Positions 1 through 10,802 of a stretch of DNA of 64,000 bases are shown here, one piece after another. Location: positions 5,230,282-5,294,281 of the forward strand of contig NC_092225.1 of assembly GCF_036320965.1 (NCBI RefSeq), read 5' to 3'. Under the pieces are notes generated by a model that saw nothing but the letters and a program-made list of their open reading frames with translations, was not told the DNA's origin and made no database searches. Source of the stretch: Panulirus ornatus (Eukaryota > Arthropoda > Malacostraca > Decapoda > Palinuridae). Position numbers and translations under genes: made by a program. Within the stretch, counting starts at the first letter, position 1; the number at the start of each line of letters is the position of its first letter.

Positions 1-1632
1 CTCCATGTGACCAAACCATTCCAAAACACTCTCCTCTGCTCTCTCAACCGCCCTCTTTTTATTACCACATACCCCTCTTACCCTTTAATTACTTACTCGG
101 TCAAATTACCTCACACCACATATTGTCCTCATACATTTCATTTCCATCACATCCACCCTCCTACGCTCAACTCTATATGTAGCCCATGCCTCGCAAACAT
201 ATAACATTGCTGGAACCACTATTCCTTCAAACATACCCATTTTTGCTTTCCAAGGTAACGTTCTCGATTTTCACACATTTTTCAATGCTCCCAGAACTTT
301 CGTCCCCTCGCCCACCCAATGACTCTCTTATGCTTCTATGGTTCCATCCACTGACAAATCCACTCCTAGATATCTAAACCAATTCATTTCCCCCAATTTT
401 TCTCCATTCAAACTTACCTCCCAGTTCACTTGTCCCTCAACCCTATTCTACGTAATAACCTTGCTCTTATTCACATTTACTCTTGGTTTTCTTCTTTCAC
501 ACACTTTACCAAACTCAGTCACCAGCTTTTGCAGTTTTTCAACCGAATCAACCACTATCGCTGTATCATCAGCGAACAACAACTGACTCACTTCCCAAAG
601 CTCTCTCATCCACAACAGACTACATACTTGCCCCTCTTTCCAAAACTCTTGCATTCGCCTTCCTATCAACCCCATCCATAAACAAATTAAACAGTCATGG
701 AGACATCACGCACCCCTGCCGCAAACCAACATTCACTGAGAACCTATCACTTTCCTCTCTTCCTACACGTACACTTGCCTTACATCCTCGATAAAAACTT
801 TTCACAGCTCTTAACAACTTACCTCCTACACCGTATATTCTTAATACTTTCCACAGAGCATCTCTATCAAATTTATCGTATGTCTTCTCCAAATCCACAA
901 ATGCTATGTACAAATCCCTTTGCTTTTCTTAGTATTTCTCACATACATTCTTCAAAGCAAACAAATGATCCACAAATCCTCTACCACTTCTGAAACCACG
1001 CTGCTCTTCCCTAATCTGATTCTCTGTACATGCCTTCACCCTTTCAACCAATACCCTCCATTAAATTTTCCTAGGAATACTCAACAAACTTATACCTCTG
1101 TAATTTGAGCACTCAATTGTAACCCTTCTCCTTTCTACAATGGCACTATGCAAGCATTCTGTCTGTCCTCAGGTACCTCACCATGAGTCTTACATATATT
1201 AAATAACCTTACTAACCAGTCAACAATGCAGCCACCCCTTTTTTCATTAAATTCCACTGCAATACCATCCAAACCCGCTGCCTTGCCGACTTTCATCTTC
1301 CGCAGAGCTTTTACTACCTCTTCTCTGTTCATCAAATCATTTTCCCTAACCCTCTCACTTTGTAGACCACCTCGACCAAAACACCGTATATCAGCCACTC
1401 TATCATCAAACACATTCAACAAACCTTCAAAATACTCACGCCATCTCCTTCTCACATCACCGCTACTTGTCATCAGCTCCCCATTTGCTAGTGATCCCAT
1501 TTGTTCCCTTGTCTTATGCACCTTATGTACCTCCCCCCAAACATCCTTTTATTCTCCTTAAATTTAATGATGTTCTCTCACCCCAACTCTCATTTGCCCT
1601 CTTTTTCACTTCTTGCACCATTTTCTGCGTAT
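1..1632 (-). mobile_element. RTE-like LINE fragment, RT and C-terminal part
   Basis: Read on the minus strand this carries the reverse transcriptase half of the LINE ORF. The frame at 1135-1521 contains a block equivalent to [13 protein letters not shown], and 695-913 contains the MYIAFVDLEKTYD catalytic block and [11 protein letters not shown]. The stretch 448-675 contains LFADDTAIV. It is cut by the window edge within the WFGHMER region and stops at 1632 in the linker between endonuclease and RT. Frameshifts and stops separate the blocks, so it is a dead copy. The 3' UTR is outside the window, so the subfamily cannot be assigned. Confidence 0.9.
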
Positions 1633-1925
1633 TTTGACTTTCTAAAAGGGGAAATGGAAGAAGGGATCACGCGGGGAGTGCTCATCCTCATCGAAGGCTT
1701 AGATTGGTATGCCTAAATGTGTGTGGATGTAACCAAGATGAGAAGAAAGGAGAGATAAATAGTATGTTTGATGAAAGTAACCTGGATGTTTTGGCTCTGA
1801 GTGAAATGAAGTTCAAGGGTAAAGGGGAAGAGTGGTTTGGGAATGTCTGAAGTTAGTGAGAGGACAAGAGGAAAGAAAGGAGTAGCACTACTCCTGAAAA
1901 AAGAGTGGTAGGAGTATGTGATAGA
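1631..1925 (+). mobile_element. LINE 5' fragment: UTR end and ORF start
   Basis: This piece matches the end of the LINE 5' UTR and the first 90 or so codons, in the same order as at 29670-29960. The normal start codon context CTAAAATGGGAAAC reads AAAAGGGGAAATGG here, so the usual ATG is lost. It breaks off near 1925 within the endonuclease domain and passes directly into an inverted 5' fragment. Confidence 0.8.
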
Positions 1926-2084
1926 GTCTCCGCATGACTCCTTCTGTTTCCCCTTCTAGAAAGTTAAAATACAAGGAGGGGAGGTTTCTGGCCCCCCGCT
2001 CCCGTCCCCTTTAGTGCCTTCCACGACAAGTGAGGAACACGTGGGAAGTATTCTTTCTCCCCTATCCCCAGGGAAAGCTGTGAT
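1926..2084 (-). mobile_element. LINE 5' UTR fragment, inverted
   Basis: The minus strand contains the LINE 5' UTR from CCCTGGGGATAGGGG at its right end to the start codon region at its left end. The start codon is again replaced by AAGGGG. It lies head-to-head with the preceding + fragment, and the shared start-codon change suggests an inverted duplication rather than two independent insertions. Confidence 0.8.
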
Positions 2085-2414
2085 TTCGTTGCATTATTAC
2101 ATGACAGCTAGAGACTGAGTGTTAACGAATGGGGCCTTTCTTGTCTTTTCCTAGCGCTACCTTGCACATATGAGGGGGGAGGGGATGTTATTCCATGTGT
2201 GGCGGGGTGGCGATGGGAATGAATAAAGGCAGAAAGTGTGAATTGTGTGCATGTGTATATATGTATGGGTATGTATAATTGTGTGTGTGGACGTGTATAT
2301 ATATCATTGTGCATGGGGATGTGTTGGGCCATTTCTTTTGTCTGTTTCCTTACGCTACCTCGCAAACGCGGGAGACAGCGACAAAGCAAAATAGATAAAA
2401 TAAATAACATAAAT
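2085..2414 (+). mobile_element. LINE 3' UTR tail, long form
   Basis: This is the long-type LINE 3' UTR. It includes the block around TTATTACATGACAGCTAGAG, the block CTAGCGCTACCTTGCACATA, and the terminal block CGCAAACGCGGGAGACAGCG ending in CAAAGCAAAATAG. No ORF portion is attached; it joins the preceding inverted 5' UTR fragment at a short GGGA match. A TA array follows directly. Confidence 0.85.
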
Positions 2415-2735
<321 letters not shown>

Positions 2736-5700
2736 AGTGCTCATCCTCCTCGAAGGCTCACATTGGGATGTCTAAATGTGTATGGATGTAACCAAGATGA
2801 GAAAAAAGGAGTGATAGGTAGCATGTTTCAGGAAAGGAACCTGGATGTTTTGCCTGTTAGTGAAACAAAGCTCAAGGGTAAAGGGGAAGAGTGGTTTGGG
2901 AATGTCTTGGGAGTAAAGTCAAGGGTTAGTGAGAGGACAAGAGCAAGGGAAGGAGTAGTACTACTCTTGAAACAAGAGTGTTGGGAGTATGTGATAGAGT
3001 GTAAGAAAATAAACTCTAGATTGATATGGGTAAAACTGAAAGTTGATGGAGAGAGATGAGTGATTGTTGGTGCATATGCACCTGGGCATGAGAAGAAAGA
3101 TCATGAGAGACAAGTGTTTTGGGAGCAGCTGAATGAGTGTGTTAGTGGTTTTGATGCACGAGACCGGGTTATAGTGATTGGTGATTTGAATGTAAAGGTG
3201 AGTAATGTGGCAGTTGAGAGAAAAATTGGTATACATAGGGTGATCAGTGTTGTAAATGGAAATGGTGAAGAGCTTGTAGATTTCTGTGCTGAAAAAGGAC
3301 CGGTGGTTGGGAATACCTGGTTTAAAAAGAGAGATATACATAAGCATACGTATGTAAGTAGGAGAGATGGCCAGAGAGCGCTATTGGATTACGTGTTAAT
3401 TGATAGGCGCGCGAAAGAGAGTCTTTTGGATGTTAATATGCTGAGAGGTGCAACTGGAGGGATGTCTGATCATTATCTTATTGATGTGAAGGTGAAAATT
3501 TGTAGATGTGTTCAGAATAGAAGAGAAAATTTTTGGGTAAAGAGAGTGCTGAGAGTAAGTGAGCTTGTGAAGGAGACCTGTGTCAGGAAGTACCAGGAGA
3601 GACTGAGTACAGCATGGAAAAAGGTGAGAATAAAGGATGGAAGGAGAGTGGGGGAGAAATGGGATGTATATAGGGAAGCAGTGATGGATTGGGCAAATGA
3701 TGCTTGTGGCATGAGAAGTGTGAGAGGTGGGCAGATTAGAAAGGGTAGTGATTGGTGGGATGAAGAGGTAAGATTATCAGTGAAAGAGAAGAGCGAGGCA
3801 TTTTGACGATTTTTTCAGGGAAATAATGCAAATGACTGGGAGATGTATAAAAGAAAGAGACAGTAGGTCAAGAGAAAGGTGCAAGTGGTGAAGCAAAGAG
3901 CAAATGAGAGTTGGAGTGAGAGAGTATCATTAAATTTTAGTGAGAATAAAAAGTTGTTTTGGAAGGAGGTAAATAAAGTACGTAAGACAAAGGAACTAGT
4001 GGGAACTTCCGTGAAGGGGGCTAATGGGAAGGTGATAAACAGTAGTGGTGATGTGAGAAGATGGAGTGAGTATTTTGAAGTTTTGTTGGATATATTTGAT
4101 GGTAGAGTGACAGATGTAGGGTGTTTCAGTCGAGGTAGTGTGCAAAGTGGGAGGGTTTGGGAAAATTATTTGGTAAACAGAGAAGAGGTAGTAAAAGCTT
4201 TGCGGAAGATGCAAGTCGGCAAGGCATTGGGTCTGGATGGTATTGCAGTGGAATTTATTAAAAAAGGAGGTGACTGTATTGTTGACTGGTTGGTAAGGTT
4301 ATTTTATGTATGTAACGAAAAATGGTGAGGTACCTGATTGGCGGAATGCGTGCATAGTGCCTTTGTACAAAGACAAAGGGGATAAGAGTGAGTGCTCAAA
4401 TTACAGAGGTATAAGTTCGTTGAGTATTCCTGGTAAATTAAATGGAAAAGGGTGTTGATTGAGAGGGTGAAGGCATGTACAGAGCATCAGATTGGGGAAG
4501 AGCAGTGTGTTTTCACAAGTAGTAGAGAATGTGTGCATCAGGAATTTGCTTTGAAGAATGTATGTGAGTAATACTTAGAAAATCAAATGGATTTGTATGA
4601 AGCATTTATGGATCTAGAGAGGGCATATGGTAGAGTTGATAGGGATACTCTGTGGAAGGAATTAAGAGTATATGGTGTGGGAGGCAAGTTGTTAGGAGTG
4701 AAAAGGTTTTATCGAGGATGTAAGGCATGTGTACGTGTAGGAAGCGAGGAAAGTGATTGGTTCTCAGTGAATGTAGGTTTGTGGCAGGGGTGTGGGATGT
4801 CTCCATGGTTGTTTAATCTGTTTATGGATGGGGTTGTTAGGGAGGTGAATGAAAGAGTTTTGTAAAGAGGGGCAAGTATGCAGTCTGTTGTGGATGAGAG
4901 TGCTTGGGAAGTGAGTCAGTTGTTGTTTGCTGATAATACAGCGCTGGTGGCTGATTCATGTGAAAAACTGCAGAAGCTGGTGACTCAGTTTCGTAAAGTG
5001 TATGAAAGAAGAAAGTTAAGAGTAAATGTGAATAAGAGCAAGGTTATTAGGTACAGTAGGGTTGAGGGTCTAGTCAATTGGGAGGTAGGCTTGAATGGAG
5101 AAAAAATGGAGGAAGTTAAGCGTTTTAGATATCTGGGAGTGGATTTGTCAGCGGATGGAACCATGGAAGCGGAAGTGAATCATAGGGTAGGAGAGGTAGC
5201 GAAAATTCTGGGAGCGTTAAAGAATGTTTGGAAGTCGAGAACATTATCTCGGAAAGCAAAAATGGGTATGTTTGAAGGAATAGTCGTTCCAACAATGTTA
5301 TATGGTTGCGAGGCGTGGGCTATCCATAGAGTTGTGCGGAGGAGGGTTGATATGCTGGAAATGAGACGTTTGAGGACAATATATGTTGTGTGCTGGTTTG
5401 ACCAAGTAAGGAATGATAGGGTAACAGAGATGAGTGGCAATAAAAAGAGTGTGACTGAGAAAGCAAAAGAGTGTTTTGAAATGGTTAAGTCACATGGTGA
5501 GAATGAAAGAGGAAAGATTGACCAAGAGGATAAATGTATCAAAGGTGGAAGGAACGAGAAGTGGGAGACCAAGTTGGAGGTGTAAACATGAAGTGAAAAA
5601 AATTTTGACTGATCGGGGCCTAAACATTCTAGAGGGTGAAGGGCGTGCAAGGAATAGAGTGAATTAGAACGATGTGGTATACCGGGGTCGACGTGCTGTG

Positions 5701-5972
5701 AAAGGATTGAACCAGGGCATTTGAAGCGTCTAGGGTAAACCATAGAAAGTTCTGTGGGGCCTGGATGTAGAAAGGGAGATGTGGTTTCGGTGTATTATTA
5801 AATGACAGCTAGAGACTGACTGCTAACGAATATGTCCTTTGTTGACTTCTCCTAGCGCTACTTCGCACACATGAAGGGGAGGGGGTTGTTATTTCATGTC
5901 TTGCGAGGTGGCGATGTGAATAAAAAAAGGCAGACAGTATGAATTATCTACATGTGTATATACGTATATGTC

Positions 5973-5975
<3 letters not shown>
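2736..5975 (+). mobile_element. RTE-like LINE, near full ORF, old subfamily
   Basis: The copy begins at the GTGCTCATCCTCC region, about 14 codons into the ORF, and runs through endonuclease, RT and C-terminal region to a long 3' UTR. Visible blocks are SETKLKGKG (about 2860), GDLNVKV (about 3180), SDHYLID (about 3468), LFADNTALV (about 4926; FADD is FADN here) and YGCEAWA (about 5300). The frame is broken by TGG to TGA at 3057-3059, a stop at 3804-3806 where Gly is expected, GAG to TAG near 3865, and several indels. It carries the TIYVV and TDRGL variants and the long UTR, both marks of the older lineage. Confidence 0.93.
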
Positions 5976-6057
<82 letters not shown>

Positions 6058-6063
6058 TTTTTC
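5976..6063. repeat. TA microsatellite with poly(T) end
   Basis: TA array of about 73 bases followed by a T run. It sits between the tail of a + LINE and the tail of a - LINE, so the two elements are tail-to-tail across it. The T run is the A tail of the minus-strand copy. Confidence 0.97.
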
Positions 6064-6876
6064 ATTTTTTCTTTGTCGCGTTTGCGAGGTAGCGCAAGGA
6101 AACAGACGAAAGAAATGGCCCAACCCATCCCCATACACATGTATATACATACACGTCCACACACGCAAATATACATACCTACACAGCTTTCCATGGTTTA
6201 CCCCAGACGCTTCACATGCCCTGATTCAATCCAGAAAGCACGTCAACCCCGGCATACCACATCGATCCAGTTCACTCTATTCCTTGCCCGCCTTTCACCC
6301 TCCTGCATGTTCAGGCCCCGATCACACAAAATCTTTTTCACTCCATCTTTCCACCTCCAATTTGGTCTCCCACTTCTCCTCGTTCCCTCCACCCCCGACA
6401 CATACATCCTCTTGGTCAATCTTTCCTCACTCATTCTCTTCATGTGCCCAAACAATTTCAAAACACCCTCTTCTGCTCTCTCAACCACGCTCTTTTTATT
6501 TCCACACATCTCTCTTACCCGTACGTTACTTACTCGATCAAACCACCTCACACCACACATTGTCCTCAAACATCTCATTTCCAGTACACCCATCCTCCTG
6601 CGCACAACTCTATCCATAGCCCACGACTCGCAACCATACAACATTGTTGGAACCACTATTCCTTCAAACATACCCATTTTTGCTTTCCGAGATAATGTTC
6701 TCGGATTCCATACATTCTTCAAGGCTCCCAGGATTTTAGCCACCTCCCCCACCCTATGATCCACTTCCGCTTCCATGGTTCCATCCGCTGCCAGATCCAC
6801 TCCCATATATCTAAAGCACTTTATTTCCTCCAGTTTTTCTCCATTCAAACTTACCTCCCAATTGACTTGACCCTCA

Positions 6877-6880
<4 letters not shown>
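6064..6880 (-). mobile_element. RTE-like LINE 3' part, young subfamily
   Basis: The minus strand carries the short 3' UTR (6070-6245) and the last 210 or so codons of the ORF. These include [48 protein letters not shown] and [20 protein letters not shown]. The Cys in CDRGL and the short UTR assign it to the younger subfamily. It is 5'-truncated exactly at a TA array, after the codons for [10 protein letters not shown]. Confidence 0.92.

Positions 6881-6970
<90 letters not shown>
6881..6970. repeat. TA microsatellite
   Basis: Pure TA, about 90 bases, between the truncated end of a minus-strand LINE and the 5' UTR of a plus-strand LINE. Confidence 0.98.
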
Positions 6971-6973
<3 letters not shown>

Positions 6974-9900
6974 GAATATCCCTGGGGATAGGGGAGAAAG
7001 AATACTTCCCACGCATTCCTCATTTGTCGTAAAAGGGGACTAAAGGGAACGGAAGCGGGGGCCAAAAACTTTCCCCTCCTTGTATTTTGACTTTCTAAAA
7101 TGGGAAACAGAAGAGTGAGTCACGCGGGGAGTGCTCATCCTCCTCGAAAGCTCAAATTGGGGTGTCTAAATGTGTGTAGATGTAACGAAGATGAGAAAAA
7201 AGGAGAGATAGGTAGTATGTTTGAGGAAAGGAACCTGGATATTTTGGCTCTGAGTGAAACGAAGCTCAAGGGTAAAGGGGAAGAGTGGTTTGGGAATGTC
7301 TTGGGAGTATAGTCAGGGGTTAGTGAGAGTACAAGAGCAAGGGAAGGAGTAGCACTACTCCTGACACAGGACTTGCGGGTGTATGTGACAGAGTGTAAGA
7401 AAGTGAATTCTAGATTGATATGGGTAAAACTTAAAGTTGATGGAGAGAGATGGGTGATTATTGGTGCATATGCACCTGGGCATGAGAAGAAAGATCATGA
7501 GAGGGAACTGTTTTGGGAGCAGCTGAATGAGTGTGTTAGTGTTTTTGATGCACAAGACCGGGTTATAGTGATGAGTGATTTGAATGCAAAAGGTGAGTAA
7601 TGTGGCAGTTGAGGGAATAATTGGTGTACATGGGGTGTTCAGTGTTGTAAATGGAAATGGTGAAGTGCTTGTAGATTTATGTCCTGAAAAACGACTGGTG
7701 ATTGGGAATACCTGGTATAAAAAGGGAGATATACATATGTATACGTATGTAAGTAGGAGAGATGGCCAGAGAGCGTTATTTTATTACGTGTTAAATGATA
7801 GGCGTGCAAAAGAGAGACTTTTGGATGTTCATGTGCTAAGAGGTACAACTGGTGTGATGTCTGATCATTTTCTTGTGGAGGCAAAGGTGAAGATTTGTAG
7901 GGGTTTTCAAAAAAGAAGAGAGGATGTTGGGGTTAAGAGAGTGTTGAGAGTAAGTGAGCTTGGGAAGGAGACTTGTGTGAGGAAGGATCAGGAGAGACTG
8001 AGTACAGAATGGAAAAAGGTGAAAACGAAGGAGGTAACGGGAGTGGGGGAGGAATGGGATGGATTTAGGGAAGCAGTGATGGCTTGCACAAAAGATGCTT
8101 GTGGCATGAGAAGCGTGGCAGGTGGGTTGATTAGAAAGGTAGTGAGTGGTGGGAAGAAGAAGTAAGATTATTAGTGAAAGAGAAGACAGAGGCATTTCGA
8201 CGAATTTTGTAGGGAAAAAATGCAAGTCAGTGGGAGATGTATAAAAGGAAGAGGCAGGAGGTGAAGAGAAAGGTGCAAGAGGTGAAAAAGAGAGAAAATG
8301 AGAGTTTGGGTGAGAGAGTATCATTAAATTTTAGTGAGAATAAAAAGATGTTTTGGAAGGAGGTAAATGAAGTGCGAAGGACAAGGGAGCAAATGGGAGC
8401 TTCAGTTAAGGGGATAATGGGGAGGTGATAACAAGTAGTGGTGATATGAGAAGGAGATGGAGTGAGTATTTTGAAGGTTTGTTGAATGTACTTGATCATA
8501 GAGTGGCAGATATAGGGTGTTTTGGTTGAGGTGATGTGCAAAGTGAGAGGGCTAGCGAACATGATTTGGTAAACAGAGAAGAGGTAGTGGGAGCTTTGAG
8601 GATGATGAAAGTCGGCAAGGCAGCAGGTTTTAATGGTATTCCAGTGGAATTTATTTAAAAAGTGGGTGACTGTATTGTTGACTGGTTAGTAAGGTTATTC
8701 AATGTATGTATGATTCATGGTGAGGTGCCTGAGGACTGGCGGAATGTTTGCATAGTGTCATTGTACAAAGGCAAAGGGGATAAGAGTGAGTGCTCAAATT
8801 ACAGAGCTTTAAGTTTGTTGAGTATTCCTCGTAAATTATATGGGAGGGTATTGATTGCGAGGGTGAAGGCATGTGCAGAGCATAAGATTGGGGAAGAGCA
8901 GTTAGGATTCAAAAGTGGCACAGGAAGTGTGGATCAGGTGGTTTCTTTGAAGAATGTATGTGAAAAATACTTAGAAAAGCAAATGGATTTGTATGTAGCA
9001 TTTATGGATCTGGAGAAGACATATGATAGAGTTGATAGAGATGCTCTGTGAAAGGTATTAAGAATATATGGTGTGGGAGACAAGTTGTTAAGAGCAGTGA
9101 AAAGTTTTTATCGAGGATGTAAGGAATGTGTACGTGTAGGAAGAGAGGAAAGTGATTGCCTCTCAGTGAATGTAGGTTTGCAGAAGGGGTGTGTGATGTC
9201 TCTATGTTTGTTTAATTTGTCTATGGATGAGGTTGTTAGGGAGGTGAATGCAAGAGTTTTGGTAAGAGGGGCAAGTATGCAGTCTGTTATAGATGAGAGA
9301 GCTTGGGAAGTAAGTCAGTTTTTGTTCGCTGATGATACAGCGCTGGTGGCTGATTCATGTGAGAAACTGCAGAAGCTGGTGACTGAATTTGGTAAAGTGT
9401 GTGAAAGAAGAATGTTAAGAGTAAATGTGAATAAGAGCAAGGTTATTAGGTACAGTAGGGTTGAGGGTCAAGTCAACTGGGAGGAAAGTTTGAATGGAGA
9501 AAAACTGGAGGAAGTAAAATGTTTTAGATATCTGGGAGTTGATCTGGCAGCGGATGGAACCATGGAAGCGAAAGTGAATCATAGGATGGGGTAGGGGGCG
9601 AACATTCTGAGAGCCTTGAAGAATGTTTGGAAGTCGAGAATATTATCTTGGAAAGCAAAAATGAGTATGTTGGAAGGAATAGTGGTTCCACCACTGTAGT
9701 ATTGTTGCGAGGCGTGGTCTATGAATAAAGTTGTGCGCAGGAGGGTGGATGTGCTGGAAATGAGATGTTTGAGGACAGTATGTCATGTGAGGTGGTTTGA
9801 TCGAGTAATTAATGTATGGGTAAGAGAGATGTGTGGAAATAAAAAGAGTGTGGTTGAGAGAGCAGAAGAGGGTATTTTGAAATGGTTTGGGCACATGGAG

Positions 9901-10703
9901 AGAATGAGTGAGGAAAGATTGACCAAGAGGATATATGTGTCAGAGGTAGAGGGAACGAGAAGTGGGAGACCAAATTGGAGGTGGAAAGTTGGAGCGAAAA
10001 AGATTTTGAGTGATGGAGGCTTGAACATGCAGGAGGGTGAAAGGCGTTCAAGGAATAGAGCGAATTGAAACGATGTGGTATACCGGGGTCGACGTGCTGT
10101 CAGTGGATTGAAGCAGGGCCTGTGAAGCTTCTGGGATAAACCATGGAAAGTTCTGTGGGGCCTGGATGTGGTAAATGAGCTGTGGTTTCGGTGCATTATT
10201 ACATGACAGCTAGAGACTGAGTGTGAACGAATGGGGCCTTTGTTATCTTTTCCTAGCGCTACCTAGCGCACATGAGTGGGGAGAGGGTTATTATTCCATA
10301 TGTGGTGAGGTGGCGATGGGAATAAATAAAGTCATACAGTATGAATTATATACATATGTATATATGTATATGTCTCTGTGTGTATATATATGTGTACATT
10401 GAGATGTATAGGAATGTATACTCGCGTGTATGGACGTGTATGTATATACATGTGTATGTGGGTGGGTTGGGCCATTCTTTCTTGTGTTTCCTTGCGCTAT
10501 CTCGCTAACGCGGGAGACAGCGACAAAGCAAAATAATAATGATAATATATATGTATGTATACATTGAGATGTATAGGTATGTTTATTTGCATGTGTGGAC
10601 GTCTGTGTATATCCATGTGGTGTGGGTGGGTTTCGCCATTCTTTCGTCTGTATAATTGAGCTACATCGCTGACTCGGGTGACAGCGACAAAGAAAAATAA
10701 TAA

Positions 10704-10706
<3 letters not shown>
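6971..10706 (+). mobile_element. Full-length RTE-like LINE, old subfamily
   Basis: This copy is complete from the 5' UTR (TATCCCTGGGGATAGGGG near 6977) through the ATG at 7100 to a long 3' UTR. The first frame (7100-7312) has SETKLKGKG and stops at TAG where Lys is expected. Later blocks include IIGAYAPGHEKKDHE, SDHFLVEAKVKI, AFMDLEKTYDRVD (about 9000), [12 protein letters not shown] (about 9330) and [19 protein letters not shown] (about 9890). Lesions include an extra A near 7591, a disrupted frame near 8160 and TGG to TGA at about 9049. The variant SDGGL and the long UTR fit the older lineage. Its terminal 3' block is present twice (see separate entry). Confidence 0.93.
10393..10706 (+). 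repeat. Tandemly duplicated LINE 3' terminal block
   Basis: The terminal part of the long 3' UTR occurs twice in a row: 10393-10536 and about 10553-10706. Each begins at TACATTGAGATGTATAGG and ends at GACAGCGACAAAG plus an A/T-rich tail. The second copy is more diverged; for example its core reads GAGCTACATCGCTGACTCGG. The duplication could be a tail-only insertion or slippage during target-primed reverse transcription. Confidence 0.8.

Positions 10707-10800
<94 letters not shown>
10707..10800. repeat. TA microsatellite with poly(T) end
   Basis: About 78 bases of TA and a T run, lying between a + LINE tail and a - LINE tail (tail-to-tail). Confidence 0.97.
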
Positions 10801-10802
<2 letters not shown>

